DNA from: Takakia lepidozioides
Lineage: Eukaryota > Streptophyta > Takakiopsida > Takakiales > Takakiaceae
Direction: 5' to 3'
DNA: 64,000 bases
NCBI GenBank assembly: GCA_030704615.1
Contig: CM060733.1
Location: 47,058,001-47,122,000, forward strand
A model generated the notes under the pieces. That model saw only the letters and a program-made list of their open reading frames with translations. It searched no databases and had not been told where the DNA came from. The position numbers were made by a program, and so were the translations under genes. Shown here in pieces: positions 31,784 to 44,699 of this stretch. How positions within the stretch are numbered: the stretch's first letter is position 1; each line of letters starts with the position of its first letter.

Positions 31784-34700
31784 ATGCAACAGTCTCGGCG
31801 TGTTATGCCATCGCCAGGGCAAGAGCAGCAGCTAGAGTGGCCGCATCCACGAGAACTGCAGCTTCAGGCTGCCAGAAGTATGGGGCACGAGGCGTGTGTG
31901 GGCACGTTGGAGGTCCAAACGCCACAGCCCGCAGTGCAGCTGGGCTTCATGTGTGGCAGCCTTCCTGTTCCGACTGTCAGTCCCACCTCAATCGCTTCCT
32001 CCACCCCAATTTCCTCTGTGGAGGCCGCCCTCATTCCTGCAATAAGCCTGCAGAGCCAGCGGTATGAAGCTGTTCCTTAATCTCATTATTCTGAGCTGTA
32101 GGGTAGCGCTATGGGTCGAGCCGGATTGCAGACTATAATGCATGTATGGCATGCGGTTTCGCAGGGCAGCAGCACCGCGCTATCGGTTGCTGCCGATGGA
32201 AACAGACCTCAACACACCACCCTCCAACGGTATCCAGCCAGAGCAGTTGTTGCCAGTCACGACATCACATGATGCGGGAGGTAGGTCCTTTTGTTGTTCT
32301 GGACGTTTTACCTGATGTGATCATGGAGAACTGCTACAATGTGGAAACTCGATTCAAAGGAGAGTGGGCGCTGGGGTTAGGGTTCAACTTGCAAACAATC
32401 TTTGAAGTTTGGTACAGTTGCAGATCGGATTAAATACAGATGAGAAAACTGAACAAATTTAGGGTAGTCATCTGACTTGCAGTTTCTAGTCAATCTTTCA
32501 TATATTTCAATGGAAATGCTGCAGTTTTCCGGCAGAAACTAGTCTAAGCATGGGGCTATACAGCACAGGGTGACTGAAGAAGTGTGGCAGGGGGTAATTG
32601 TGGGTGCAAGGGATTAATTGCTGTGTACTTGGTGGTGTCTTGACATGAAGGATTGTGCAGCGCATGGGGAGGAGGCTATTTAAGCCAACCTATGGCAAGG
32701 AAATGTGAGGCTCTTGCTGTCAGTGCCCTTACTGGATATGGAGATGAGATTGATGTGGTGGCCCCAGTAGACATACTGAAGCAGATCTTCAAGACACCAT
32801 ATTGCAAAGGACGCTTATCTGTAGCCGTGCATCGCATTGGACGCACCCTTATTTTGAATAGTGGGTATGTTCCTCTTCTCCCACTTTTAGGACCTTGGTG
32901 AATAGCATAAGATGGGATTTGGAGCTGGAAGGTGTTTGAATGGGAATGGGCTATTGACTGTCCTTCTGTCGATGTGATTTTGGTTGCAAACCATCAAATG
33001 ACTAATCTCAGCTGCACTTGCTTTCATTTTCCGGCGCTGGACGTAACAGACCTGATATTGAAGAAGGTGAAAAATTAGCAAGACGAAAGAAAAATCAGAC
33101 CAAGGCAATGGAGAGAGCTTTATTTTCAAAATTTGTGCAGCATTCAGTACACGGTGAGGCATGTGATGCGTCCGGTGTCCCCCAGACTCCTGCTACAGGA
33201 GGCCCATCAAATAACAGGAGAGCTGCTGGAAGTGCCTCTAGAAGCTTTGCAGGCTCAGAATCAGGGCATGTGCCATGGCATGTTGTAGAGGAGCATGAGA
33301 ATGGAAGCTGTTGCAGTGAAGATGAAATATGTGCAGCATCAAGGATGCCGACCAAAAAAGGCAAACCAAGGATTTCTTTGAGTCATTGTAGGCGCACCCA
33401 ATGTGGAGTGGGATTAGAATCAATTCAGAAGGCCAGATTTATGAGAGAGAAGCAGCATGACTCTGAATTTGTGCCCAAGGATGCAGAGAAACCACCCAGA
33501 TCCTCTACGTCTGAGGGATTTCTTCGGGTTCTGTTTTGGCAGTTCCAAAACCTGCGCATGCTTCTGGGGAGTGACTTGCTGCTCTTCAGCAATGACAAAC
33601 ATGCTGCTGTCAGCTTGCATCTGATGGAAATTGGTCGGCAGGTGCTACATCCTTTTCAAGTGACTCACAACTGCATAGATTAGTACCTTCGCAAATTGGT
33701 GTTATTTCAGGCTCTGCCAGTTGTGAACCATCAAGTTGTTTAAAGATAGGACTCCTTCCATATTCTATTAGGCAGGCCCTGCAATTGGTGGCAGGGGGAG
33801 AGGGTGGAGGAGATGATTATACTCACTCGTATGATGGTCTATAAGTAGACAGATATGAGAATTTGAAATCGTGCCTGATTGTCGCAGGTCACACCACTCA
33901 TGTGGCTGGATGCATGGCTGGACAATGTTATGGCAAGTACACCTGAGCTGGCTGTGTGCTATCATCGGAATGGAGTTGTTCAAGGTTACGAGCTTCTGAA
34001 AACAGATGACATTTTTCTACTGAAGGGGCTTTCAGAAGATGGCACTGCCGTTTTTCATCCACATGTTGTCCAGCAAAATGCTTCATCCGTCCTCAGATTT
34101 CTCCAAGAAAATTGCAAGCAGGATCCAGGAACTTACTGGGTAGATGTTCTGCTCCTCGTGGTAGAATAACATGATTATGAGTTGAGCACGAGATGGCTAT
34201 CAGCCTATCAGCAATAACATCAGGTGCATGTGAAGTTCTTTGTGAGGGTTTTATTTTATGAAGATGGATGCTATCTATGTTACAGTGACTGTTGGTGGGT
34301 CTTGGAGACATTCTCTGACAAAAAATTGGGTTCTGGCAGCTCTTTAAAAATGCAGGGGAGGATATGATGCAGTTATTTGATCTGTCAGTCGTCTCCAAAA
34401 GATGCTCCACATGCGGGGACAAAGAAGATAAGGGTTGTGGCACACTACCATCATGTAGGAATCAGGGCAACGGTCACTATTCGCTCCCATTGGCGATGCT
34501 CTTGTATCGACTTGCCAATCGCTTGTCCCGTTCCCAGGTAACATTTCATTTAGCCACCTACAGGTGTTAGGTGAATGATGCCAATGTAAGGTTTCTGGTA
34601 TCTCAGGACAACTACATGACTCCAAAGTTGTTAGCAGCAAGAACTTGTGATTGGGCTTATGGTTTGAAGGGGCTTATGGCTTGTATTTCATGGTTGAATT

Positions 34701-37700
34701 TCATATAATTTCATTCATCTTCACAATATAGATTAGTGCAATCAGTATTTTTAGAGTTATTGGTACTGTAAATTAGGATTTCAGGTGATTGTCATGGACT
34801 CTAGTGTTTGACATGCAGGATCCAGCCGACAGATGCAAATGTGCTAAGCTTTTTGGGAAATGTCTGGAATTTATGGACGAGCAAGAGCACCTGGTATTTA
34901 TATTTTCTCTTTGTGCTGTCTTTTGCCTTAGTCACCAACAGATTGTGACCATTAATGGATCAAGTGGTAATACAACTCTTGCTGAGGTTTAGTTACCTCT
35001 CAAATGTGAGTTTGGAGTTTACTGAGGCTCTCACATTGATATATAAGTTTACTAACTTGGGTAAGTTGTTGATGTTATGCGATTCAAGGAACAAAGTGGG
35101 CACCTTACCTCAAACACTGGGTAGCAGGACCTTCATCCGCTGATGACCCACCATATGCCTTAATCATACTTGCTCGACAACAAGCTGTATTGATTTCGTG
35201 TCTAGAAAAGTGGGGACACAGTTGCTCATGTGGGCCTCACGGTGATCCCATGCCGTGGATGTTGGGGAGAAACACTTGGATCTAAAAAGTCCTTATCTTT
35301 GTTATGCAGGTAATTCGAGCTTCTGCACATGAGCATGTAGCAAGGCTAATCTTAGCTTGTTATAAGGAGCTTGGTTCCATGGTGAAGCCCCTCTTGTTGG
35401 AGTCTGGCAAGATTGATACCGCAGTCAATACTGAGTTGAAGCAGCCTGCATTGGGACTACCTTCCCTTCCACCACAGGTTGGGGTGCAGGAGGATGCAGT
35501 GGCTGGAACAATCATATGTGAGTTAGATGCGGATAAGAGTGCAGTTGACACTCTGCTGCCAGCTGTACGAGCATCAAACCACTGCTGTGTGTATGAAGAC
35601 GTGGTGACATTTCCACAGCCAGAAATTTTAGTTGCTGAAAGGTTAGGGGCAACTACTTCAGGCCCTGTTAATCTCACTTCTGCAAGCATCCAAGTTGTGG
35701 AGACTCCATTGTGCTCTCAGGACTCTTACAGCAGTTCCCAGCAGCAGAGTTGCGAAGTAACTCCTCACAGTGCTGGTGAGATGGAAAACAAGCTGGCAAT
35801 GGCTGACAAAGCACCTAAGCTGATGCGGACTATTGCTGGTCCCGTATCTGCCCGTTTGGCAGCTGTGCACCACATCTCCCAGGCCATCAAAGCTCTAAGG
35901 TGGCAAAGGCAGCTTCAAGACGTGGGAGACACTGTCATCAGGTCTGAGAGCATTGTGCCTGTGCAAAATAGACGCATTCAACAGGTTTCTGAGTGCATCT
36001 GTGGAGAGATTGAATGTGTTGCCATTTGTGATTTTAGGGACATAGAGATAGGCTTTGGAATGGACCAGAAGCTTTGGCGATTGCTGTTACTACTCGGTGA
36101 CTCTTACCTTTCTCTTGGACAAGCATATAAAGATGATGGGCAGCTTGGACGAGCACTAAAAGCTGCAGAACTGGCCTGTCTAGTGCATGGTTACATGCCT
36201 CGCTCTACTGTGGACACTTCTACTAAAACTCCTGAGGTTCAAAAAGTTGATATGAACATCTGGCATCAGTTCAATGTATCACCGCAAACTGCCTGTAAGA
36301 AGAATTTGAGAGAGTATGAGAGTCCATTAGAGGTGAACCTTGCTAATGCGTCAACTTTAGTACCAGCGGACAGGGCATCTAAACTCGGAAATACATCAGG
36401 AGCTGGACCGCCTTCAACAGGGAAAGGCTTGTTTTGGGGGAAAGTCTGGACATTTGTTGGAGATGTGTTTGCTGAGATTCAGCGGTCACTCGGTGAAACA
36501 GATCTTTCAGTTCATCAAGAAGCATCACAATGTGAAGAGTTAAAGATGGCCCAAGAGGTGATGAAGGAGGTAAAGCGCCTGAAAAAAAAGGTTAGTCAAT
36601 TAAGAGGCAGTTGCAGCATTTGCAGTCTTACCAGCTGCAGCTGTGAGAATGACAGAGCCAGCAGCGGTAACAGTGCCAGCAGCAGCAATGGTCCTTTTAG
36701 TATCCACACTGCTGTGAAGTATGCCCGTAAGCATAACAAGAAAACCAGTGGCATAAGTTCTAGTCCAGTGGGCTCTGACGTCCCTAATGAGAAGAGCCTT
36801 CGATCAGATCGAAACCTTGATAGTGGTGTGAGCAGACCTGCGGGAGACGTTCCCCCTGGCACTGGCATAGTCACTGGTGCTCCGATTGATGAAGCTTACG
36901 AGGAGACCAGGAAAATAGATCTGGATTCTGGTGTGAAGGAGTTAACGCATGTGAGCAGTGGGGAAGGCTCAACAATCTTGGAGTCCGTGGGTTGCACAAA
37001 CGCTAGAGACATCTTTTCGTACCTTGTGAGACCGATGACTGTGGATTGGGAGATGAACTTGTCAGCAGCGGTGGATTGCTACACTGCTGCAGTAGTTGCT
37101 TACACAGAAGTGCCAGAATGTTGTCAGGACCTTGAAGGGGCACTGCGGAAGAAAGGGTGGGCTTGTAATGAACTGGGGCGAAGAAGGCTTGCTCATGGAA
37201 ATGTAAAAGCAGCAGAAGAAGCATTTGAGACAGCTATCAAAGTGTTCAGGGAGGTTAAAGATTTCACAAATATAGTGTTGGTATACTGCAACTTGGCACA
37301 TGGTCGAAGAGCAGCTGCTGAGGTTTTTGCCTCCCAGTTATCTGCTTGGGAGGAATCCCTCTCTCCCCAGTTTTATCAGGCATACACACGGATTGTATCA
37401 GAAACCAAGTTCTTATATCAAGAAGCTTTGAAGTTTTACGGCACAGGTAGGAGAGAACTCCTGGGGTTGGGAGATGGAGCGGAGCGCTCTTTGAGTGGAC
37501 TGTGGGACGAAGTGCACACACAATTGGCACACACATATCTCAGGTTGGGGATGCTTTTGGCTAGGGAGGAGAAGTTTGCAAAAGCTCACAGGAGTGAAAC
37601 AGAGGGACAGAGATCACTCGAGATAGGGGCTACTGAGGATTCAAGGGGGAGAAAGCTGCCAGGGACTAAAGGGGGGATATCAGCCAAAGATGCAATATTA

Positions 37701-38544
37701 AAGGCATTGGTTCTATATGAGTCTCTGGGTTCTCTACGGGCACAGGAAGCAGCCTATGCACAGTTTCAACTGGCTTGCCATCAGAGGGACTGTTGTCTTT
37801 TTGCCATGGCCATGCAAGCAGAGGAGTGTGGGTTTGAGAAGGGAGACAGCAGCTGTTTCCAGCGAGCCAAGCGATTTGCTTCTTTGGCAGACCTCTACTG
37901 GCAGAAAGCTCTGGAGTACTACCGGGCAGAGACTCACCCTGACATGTTCCTGGAGATATTAATGCAGAAATCGGCTGTCTGCGTGGCTGTAGCACCATCA
38001 TCTCATCCCAACCTGGTGTGTGTTGTTTGCGCATCTTAGGCTTATTTGGCTGTTTTTGTACTTCAGGAGATATAGTTAAGTGTGTTCTTGACTAGGCGAT
38101 GGGGCGACTGGGGAGATTTACATCGATGGTGAAATTGACTTGGATGTTTTTGCGTGTTGACAGATGCTGGAGCAAGCTCTTTCACACTTACTGGAAGGAA
38201 GGCGAGTTCTGTCAGTGAGGGGTTCATCAGGTGTGACTAATGGACAGGGGCTGGAGCAAAGGACATGCAAACCTTCTTCAGATGTACTGGCCAAGTTTAC
38301 ACAACAGCTGCAGACACTTCTTAGGACAATGTTGGGAGTGGCAATGAGTGCAGGAAAACCATCAACTACGAGCTGCAATGGAAGTCTACACATCAAGTTC
38401 CGCAAAAGTAGCATGAGCAGCAATGTGCATGTAGGACCAGCAAGATCTAGTGATGTTGACAGGCTGAGAGAGATGTATCGAAGTGCTTTGACATTCCAAG
38501 AAGATCCTGACTTGGGGGGACTCTATGAAATATGGATCTGTTGA
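31784..38544 (+). CDS. EDRF1: EDRF1-like (erythroid differentiation-related factor 1) TPR protein
   Basis: Nine exons join in phase to about 1595 residues: 31784-32061, 32165-32280, 32675-32864, 33050-33641, 33888-34139, 34340-34537, 34819-34893, 35310-38015 and 38164-38544. All introns are GT-AG; the start of exon 3 (32672 or 32675) is the only loose point. Conserved blocks follow plant EDRF1 homologues: CVGTLEV and GFMCGSLPVPT (residues about 38-63), ARKCEALAVSALTGYGDEID (about 140), HRIGRTLILNSGPDIEEGEK, FLRVLFWQFQNLRMLLGSDL (about 350), MWLDAWLDNVMASTPELAVC, GYELLKTDDIFLLKG and MMQLFDLSVV. TPR-like helices lie near residues 822-860 and 1140-1240 (GRRRLAHGNVKAAEEAFETA). The protein ends LGGLYEIWIC. 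Two Ser-rich linkers are visible in exon 8. Human EDRF1 is reported as a regulator of globin expression; the plant role is unclear. Exon 8 alone is 2706 bp. Confidence 0.93.
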
Positions 38545-39595
38545 GGTACTGAATGCATCCTTGTCGTTGCCCTTTCCACGTATACCTGCAGTGTGTGATT
38601 CATTGCTTTGCAGATTAGACTAATCCTGTTATTGTAATTGTTGTGATGGAATTGCTGATAGCAACACAGCCATAGCAAGCAAAACTTTTGGGCATTTTTT
38701 GGACACTTTATGCCCTTCTTTTTTTCCAAACTTTCAGCAATTGACTCTTATGCTAAGGAGCAGAATGTAAGGTATTTTGTTGTTGGATGCACATGTAGCT
38801 AAGCAGAGTTGCAGTGTGTGCCATAGCTTTTTATTCCTGTGCTCATTTGGAGAGTGCTTGGAGTGCTTAAGAGTATGGTTGGCTGGATAATGTCCTCAAT
38901 TCCAAAATCTCACTTTTGGATTTATGTGGTGATGAGGTAGAGTGGGTGTGGGAGTGAAAGAAGAAATTGCTTCAGTGGGCTGCAAGTAGGGGGGGTTGTT
39001 TTAGCTCTGTCCATATTGCATTGGAGAGGACCCACAAACACAGCAGAACGTCTAGAGTTTCAACGTGGTATTGTGAAGATTTGTGAAATTTGGATTGCCA
39101 GGCAGGTAGTTTTCAATTCGTCTTGACAAGGTTCGTTGGCCATCATCAAAGTGAAAACCACTCGGAAATAGTTGTTGTAACTGTATTCTTGAGGGTAACA
39201 TAAAGTTGTACATAAGGGATTGTTGAGAATTTATGGACGGTCTGTTGCCAAAGGAGCCCAAGAAGGAATGTGGGTTGCAATATGGCATGCCCTTGGGTTG
39301 TTTGATGCTGACAAGCACAGGCTGGCAAAAATTGTGGATTGCGCAGACATTGACACCATTGCACTTGTGATAGACCTCAGCATATGGTGACAAGATAAGA
39401 AATGTCAGCTTCTACCCTAGTACCAAGTATAAGAAGATTGAATGACAGAGCATTTGGCAAGTGTTGAGGAGTCTGGACAGAGAGGGAGCACACAGGTAGG
39501 AGGTCAGGTGGGCTGTAAAGTGGACATCGACACCCAACTGTGAGGAATGCATCACTATCAACTTCCACTCTACATTGAAGAAAACTGATGAATAA
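38545..39595. other. Downstream flank of the EDRF1-like gene
   Basis: Probable 3' UTR and intergenic sequence, T-rich near 38690-38720. No convincing coding sequence in either strand. Confidence 0.4.
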
Positions 39596-39899
39596 TCAAT
39601 TAGCAGCGATGAAGTACAAATGGGTGATAGAGCGCGGTGGAGCTGGACCAATAGTCCCCATTACTAGAGCTTGGAGCATCAATGGAGAAGAGCAAAAACC
39701 TTTGGAAAAGGTGGTGTGGTGGTAATCTTTCAAGTGGATAATGTTTCCAGAGATACCACGCTGGCTATCTTCACAGCAGGGGATGAATTCCGCAATGTAC
39801 TCTGGGTGGGGTTCTGAAAAATCCCCTGGATCCAGCACAACATCGGGCCCACTATCAAGGAGATGCAGTGTCCTCAGCAGGCAGCTGCAATAGTGGATT

Positions 39900-40890
39900 G
39901 AAGCCTGTTCATGATTGGAGGATGCCACGGCCAGCTCATGCCACGAAGGCAACAACAGCTATGTTGTGGAGTTTAGGAGATGTATGGAGAGTGTGCTGGA
40001 TTGTTGTGGTGAAGAACAATGCTTATCCTGCCTTAATCAAAGTATGCCGACAAGGTTGTTTGACTCCAAAGAGGAGGATTTAGCCAAGAAAACTGGATCA
40101 TGTTCACAGGCCTGTGTCAAAAAATTTCATTATGCACCAAGAGCCCAACATAGCAAGCCATTCATACATTTGGGAAGACTGAGAGAGACTTTTTGTACTG
40201 CCGTGAGATCCATCCTCAGTTTTCTGCTTGCATAGGAAATCAGAGCCACTGTGATGCTCTCTTGCCACAGGATCTTTACAAGCGAACATGGGCTTCAGCT
40301 ATGAGGTCGTCTGTGCTTGAAGATAGAGGAAGAGATTTGTTATCGAGGGCTTTCTGCCCACATTTTGAGGTTTTGGCTTTGTGCGACTTCTTGTGCAAGT
40401 CAAATGCCTTTTCTTGGCTGTGCCAAGATTTGCCTACACAGTTTGATGTGTAGCTTCGTCTGCTACTATTGCCGCAAGAGAATTGATCTGTGGCAGTACT
40501 GTTTGCTGCCCCAACTGATAGAATATCTGTATTGTCAGCAACTCAAGTTCTATGTTGGACCAAAGAAACATCATTCAAGCTCTAAGTACCTGCATCAAGG
40601 TGTCAGTTTACAAGAAAACTTTGTATTTTATGTATGAGCTTAGTTTGTTGAAATCCGATTGTGTAAGTGAGCTGAATGTCGAACACCCTGCTCACCTAGT
40701 CTTTCAAACTTATCTCGTGGGGCACCATTACTATGCAGAGGACCTCATGCAAAGCCCTGATTGAATATCTTGCCAATCATGTTGCTGACTTGTCTGACCT
40801 TGCTGGTTTTGACAATTTTCTTCGAGAGCAGCCAGATATGCTGGCATTCTGGCTGTTCCAGTTGTCAAAAAGCTGAATCGCGAGAAACTA
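39900..40890 (+). other. Exon-like coding stretches, gene not recognised
   Basis: Three stretches on the + strand look protein-like in composition: 39915-40235 (SSCHEGNNSYVVEFRRCMES, LDCCGEEQCLSCLNQ), 40185-40440 (CREIHPQFSACIGNQSHCDA, KRTWASAMRSSVLEDRGRDL) and about 40745-40875 (EYLANHVADLSDLAGFDNFL, ending in a stop). TTCACAG and TTGCATAG strings could be acceptors. A canonical AATAAA lies at about 41125. They could be exons of one gene, but I cannot join them in phase with confidence and recognise no domain. Confidence 0.3.
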
Positions 40891-41759
40891 CTAATCAGCA
40901 TGGCTGTCAACAGTCAAAATTTTGAGAGCTCTCAACAAGTCCTGCGAGCATAAAGGTAGATCTGTGAGATCTAGACAAGGTGGCTCGGTGCATACTCTCT
41001 ATACAAGTAAAGAAAAGTCACTATCGATCAGGTACAGTGGGCGCCGTAGTGTCAGGCATTGTGTGCATTAATGTATAGGTAGCTTCATTGTCTGTGTTAA
41101 TTGGCTCCCTTGTAAAGTAGGCTATCAATAAAGCTAGTTTTCTTGTTAGTGAACTGTCTTCATTCTTCAGTGTAGAATATCTCACGTTGGTGTCTGGTCT
41201 TCCACTGAAAGTGCAAGTGTATCCTTTTGCATTCCCTCTTCTTATGTACAAGTGGTAGAGAGGAACTCCACATGCACACTCTCACAGGACTGAACAGGGT
41301 TGGAATGAAAATGTTGTAATTGCGTCGCTGTACTGTGAAACCTCTTGATCTACTGCCTCGTGACAATCTCCATGGGTTCTAACGTTTCTTCTATTGGCTG
41401 ACATCTTATCAGCTTGAGTCAGTTAATGCATACTGAACCTGTTTCACTGGTTGTAGTCAGATGGTGTGGTGCACCCTGCTCTTTACTAGTTCACCCAACA
41501 TGCCAAACCTTGGAGACCTTGTCTCTCCTCGATCAACATTTTCTTTTTTGTTCAAACACAAATACGATTTAAAATAAAAATAAACGATGGATGAGAAGAA
41601 TCTTTGCATACTGGACACGCAGACTTGCAACTAGTTTTCCTGACTCAATACGATCGTACTTGATATGACAAAATATGCATATGTAATGCAAGAGGCTTTT
41701 GCAACATTTTTATTTTCCTTGGGAAACCATGTTGACTTATAAATCGGTGGCCCCATACT

Positions 41760-42310
41760 ACTCAGGGGCTCTCATTTTTAAACTGACTAGGGTAGCCTGT
41801 GCCGTTGGCCCAAGTGTCCAGGGTCATGTAAGACCAAGTGCAATTTCTTATGTATCCCAATGCGTCTCCTATGTGGAGGCCCAAGTGCTACCTCTAGTGT
41901 AGCCTATGCCGTTGGCCCATGTGTGAAGAATTAAAATCTAAGCCCAAGTGCAATCTTCTATTCATGTATCCAAGTGCATCTCTAATGTAGAGGCCCAATT
42001 GCGACCTCTAGTGTCATCTAAGTCCAAGTGCAATCCCAAAGCCCACTTTGATATTTTTGCAATCTCCCTTGTCAAGGCTTCATATATTGATATATCCACT
42101 TTGCTATTTTTCATGAATTTCCAACAACCCAAAACACTTGAAATTCCCAAATCTACCACATGATGGGCCAATCATAGCTCCAGGAAAGCCCACTTTGCTA
42201 TTTTTTTCGGAATTCTGAATCTCCTATGTCGAGGCCCAAATGCAACCTCTAGGGTAGCCTTTGCCAATGGCCCAAGTGTCCAATGTCATCTAAGTAAGTT
42301 TTTTTTCCAC
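41760..42310. repeat. Local repeats with GGCCCAAGTG / CCTCTAGTGTAGCC units
   Basis: The phrase GAGGCCCAAGTGCTACCTC (and variants) followed by TAGTGTAGCCTATGCCGTTG recurs near 41795, 41880, 41995 and 42230. AGCCCACTTTGCTATTTTT recurs near 42037, 42095, 42188 and 42395. The units overlap the left arm of the fold-back element below. Confidence 0.6.
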
Positions 42311-43035
42311 AGAGCCTACGACCAGATTTGAACCGGAGACCTTTCCCTTGATATCTCTCCCGTCGAGGCTCCAACCATTGTCCCAGGAATGCCCACTTTG
42401 CCATTTTTGCTATTTTTGTGAATTTCCAGCGACCAAAAGTACTTGGAATTCCACATCTCCCTCACCGCTTGTCCAAAAATCATGAGACCAAGCACCCCTC
42501 CTGCCGCTCTGGGCCCGCGGTTTGGGAGATCTCAACGACGTCTCACTTCATATATTGATAAAAGTGGCATGTAACTGAGTATTGTAGAATAATAGATATT
42601 TCTTTTGTTATTAAGATTGAGAGTTTTGATAGTGTTGGACGAACTTGGGACGTAATAGCGCGATATGGGACCGATTGGCAGGAAATGGGCAAAATTGCAG
42701 ATTGGATGAAATCACAAATATCAATATATGAATCAAGACGTTTGTTTTGTTTTGTTTTGTTTTGTTTTGTTGTTGAGATCTCCCAAACTGCGGGGCCCCA
42801 GCCCCGGTGCTTGGTGCCGTTGGAAAGCCTTCGATGAGGAGGGGTGCACAGCTTGGTCTCATGATTTTTGGACCGGCGGTGTGGGAGATATGGAATTTCG
42901 AGTCTTTGGGTCGCTGGAAATTCGAAAAAAATGGCAAAGTGGGCTTTCCTGGGGCTATGATTGGCCCATCAGGTGGCAGATTTGGAATTCCAAATACTTT
43001 TGGTCACTGGAAATTCGCAAAAAATAGCAAAGTGA
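42100..43035. mobile_element. Fold-back (inverted-arm) element
   Basis: The left arm (42100-42560) and right arm (42725-43035) are inverted copies. CACTTTGCTATTTTT and GGGCCAATCATAGC on the left match AAAAATAGCAAAGTG and GCTATGATTGGCCC on the right. CATGAGACCAAGCACC matches GGTCTCATGATTTTTGG, GGTTTGGGAGATCTCAAC matches TTGAGATCTCCCAAACTG, and CATATATTGAT matches ATCAATATATG at the inner ends. The unpaired core is about 170 bp. A (TTTTG)n run of about 25 bp lies at 42745-42770. There is no open frame, so it is a non-autonomous element. Confidence 0.65.
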
Positions 43036-43975
43036 AAGGTGAGAGAGTGAAATAGACGAAATTTGAAGAACGGGGAGGAGAGACAGGACAGTGGCGAGTG
43101 GAGATTGACGAGTACAGAGGCGAGAACACAGTGCAATTACTGGCCGGCGGAGGTGCGGAAGAGAGTATCAAACGAAGAATTGTGGTTGCAGGGACACTAA
43201 AATGGCCGGCACAAGCACGTACAGCATTGAAAAATCCCTCTTTTTGTCTTCTGTTTCATGTTTTGTGTTGGCCTGTTCTCAATTTTGTGTTGGCCCGCTC
43301 TTGATTCATGTGGCTTGTTCTCGATTCAATTCGTTTGGATCCAGCTTCATTCTATGCTGCACTGCACTGTCTTCAGTGCACTCTCATCTCTGCTTCAGTG
43401 CTTCAGTCCGTGCTTCAGTGCACATTAGGTTTCTGTTTCATTGTTTGCTTCGTTATTTGATTCATTCCTGCTTCATTCTCTGTCAATTTATTTCACTCCT
43501 GCTCCATTCTGTGCTTCAGTGCACTCCTGCTTCATTGCTTCACTGTTGTTTTTCAATTCACCGATGGTTTGCACGATGGTTTTGTGTGGTGGTTTTGTGC
43601 GCAATAGGGTTTGTGTGTGCTTGTTCTGGTCGATTAGGGTAATGGTTTAGGGTGGCGGGAGATTACCGTGCTGGTTGTATTGCTTGTTTTGCTCAATGTG
43701 GTGGTTTTTTTAGGACGGTGGTTTTGGAAATGTCCGGATGTTTATTTCTCAACCGTTTTCTTGATCCCCAAATCCAGCGTTAATTTGTTCTTGTCAATTA
43801 ATAGTTGATGCATTTCTTCCCATTCAAATTCAATTCTGAATGGAAATTTTCATTTCTTATCCAATTTTGTCGAATGTGGCAATTTTGAAAAACCACGATA
43901 GCCTAGTCTACTTTCAGAGAACTCGAACCTAGTAGTAACATTATCATCTGAAATGTTACTTAGAACTCAACGACG
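43036..43975. other. No gene seen
   Basis: 43200-43560 is rich in CTTCAGTGC and TTCATTC repeats, which create a Phe/Ser/Cys-rich frame that is not credible as a protein. 43640-43975 is AT-rich without features. Confidence 0.4.
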
Positions 43976-44120
43976 CAATGGCGTGAGCGTTGCGCGTGAG
44001 CGCGCGAGCATACGCTCACGCCAGCTGACGTGGCGTGAGCCTGCACCCACGCTGACGTGGCGTGAGCGTCATGTTAGCATGCTGATGTGACAGAAAATGA
44101 TGACGTAGCACTGTCCGTCA
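43976..44120. repeat. GACGTGGCGTGAGC motif cluster
   Basis: GTGAGCG, CGCTCACGCC and GCTGACGTGGCGTGAGC recur several times in 145 bp. The same motif set forms the ends of the dispersed repeat at 2030-2115 and 46390-46490, so this is probably a truncated end of that element. Confidence 0.55.
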
Positions 44121-44699
44121 TCTGCCACGTCAGCATTAACATGCGCCGCCTATAACCGAGGATGGTCCTATGACCGTGGAATTAATGTAGGGAATCTTGC
44201 CTAAATAGAATCAAGACTACCATGAGGCCTACAATTGTAGCATCCAACATTGTGCAATTACAAATGCTTGTTTCACTTTACCAATTACGAGGACGAGAAA
44301 ATATCCTCACAAGTGTGCACCTTCCCCCTCCTCAAATAACAATGAGAGTTAGGATCATCTTCAAAAGATGATTGTAGTGCATAGCGACCGCAAGACATGT
44401 AGACTTCGAACGGTGCAATGACAAATGTGCTATTAAAAGTTACCACGAGGCCATATCATTGCACCGCCGACAAATTGATGTGAATTACACATTTCAATCA
44501 TGGTCGTCCACATACCACATTGCATAGTTGATGCTACCCATAGTGTTGTATCCCGCTACAATAGAGTATCGACCTCGTTGAAACTCATAGTGGCCTGGTG
44601 AATGAAGTTGTCACGTTGGGGATCGCAAACCATCCTCTTCAAAAATATGAAATACAAATGTTTGCAGGGTAAGAATTTACCTCTCTTGCCCAAACTGGT
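44121..44699 (-). other. No firm gene; short relic on - strand
   Basis: At about 44610-44500 the - strand reads GHYEFQRGRYSIVAGYNTMG, then INYAMWYV, before a stop. It resembles phrases in the decayed region at 2.65-3.74 kb. The rest shows nothing recognisable. Confidence 0.3.

Noticed and set aside
42310-42345. tRNA gene
   Set aside because: Only a B-box-like string is present; no cloverleaf, A-box or acceptor stem could be formed.
43202-43642. Phe/Ser/Cys-rich membrane protein
   Set aside because: The frame is made by TTCATTC and CTTCAGTGC repeats with no start context or conserved motif.
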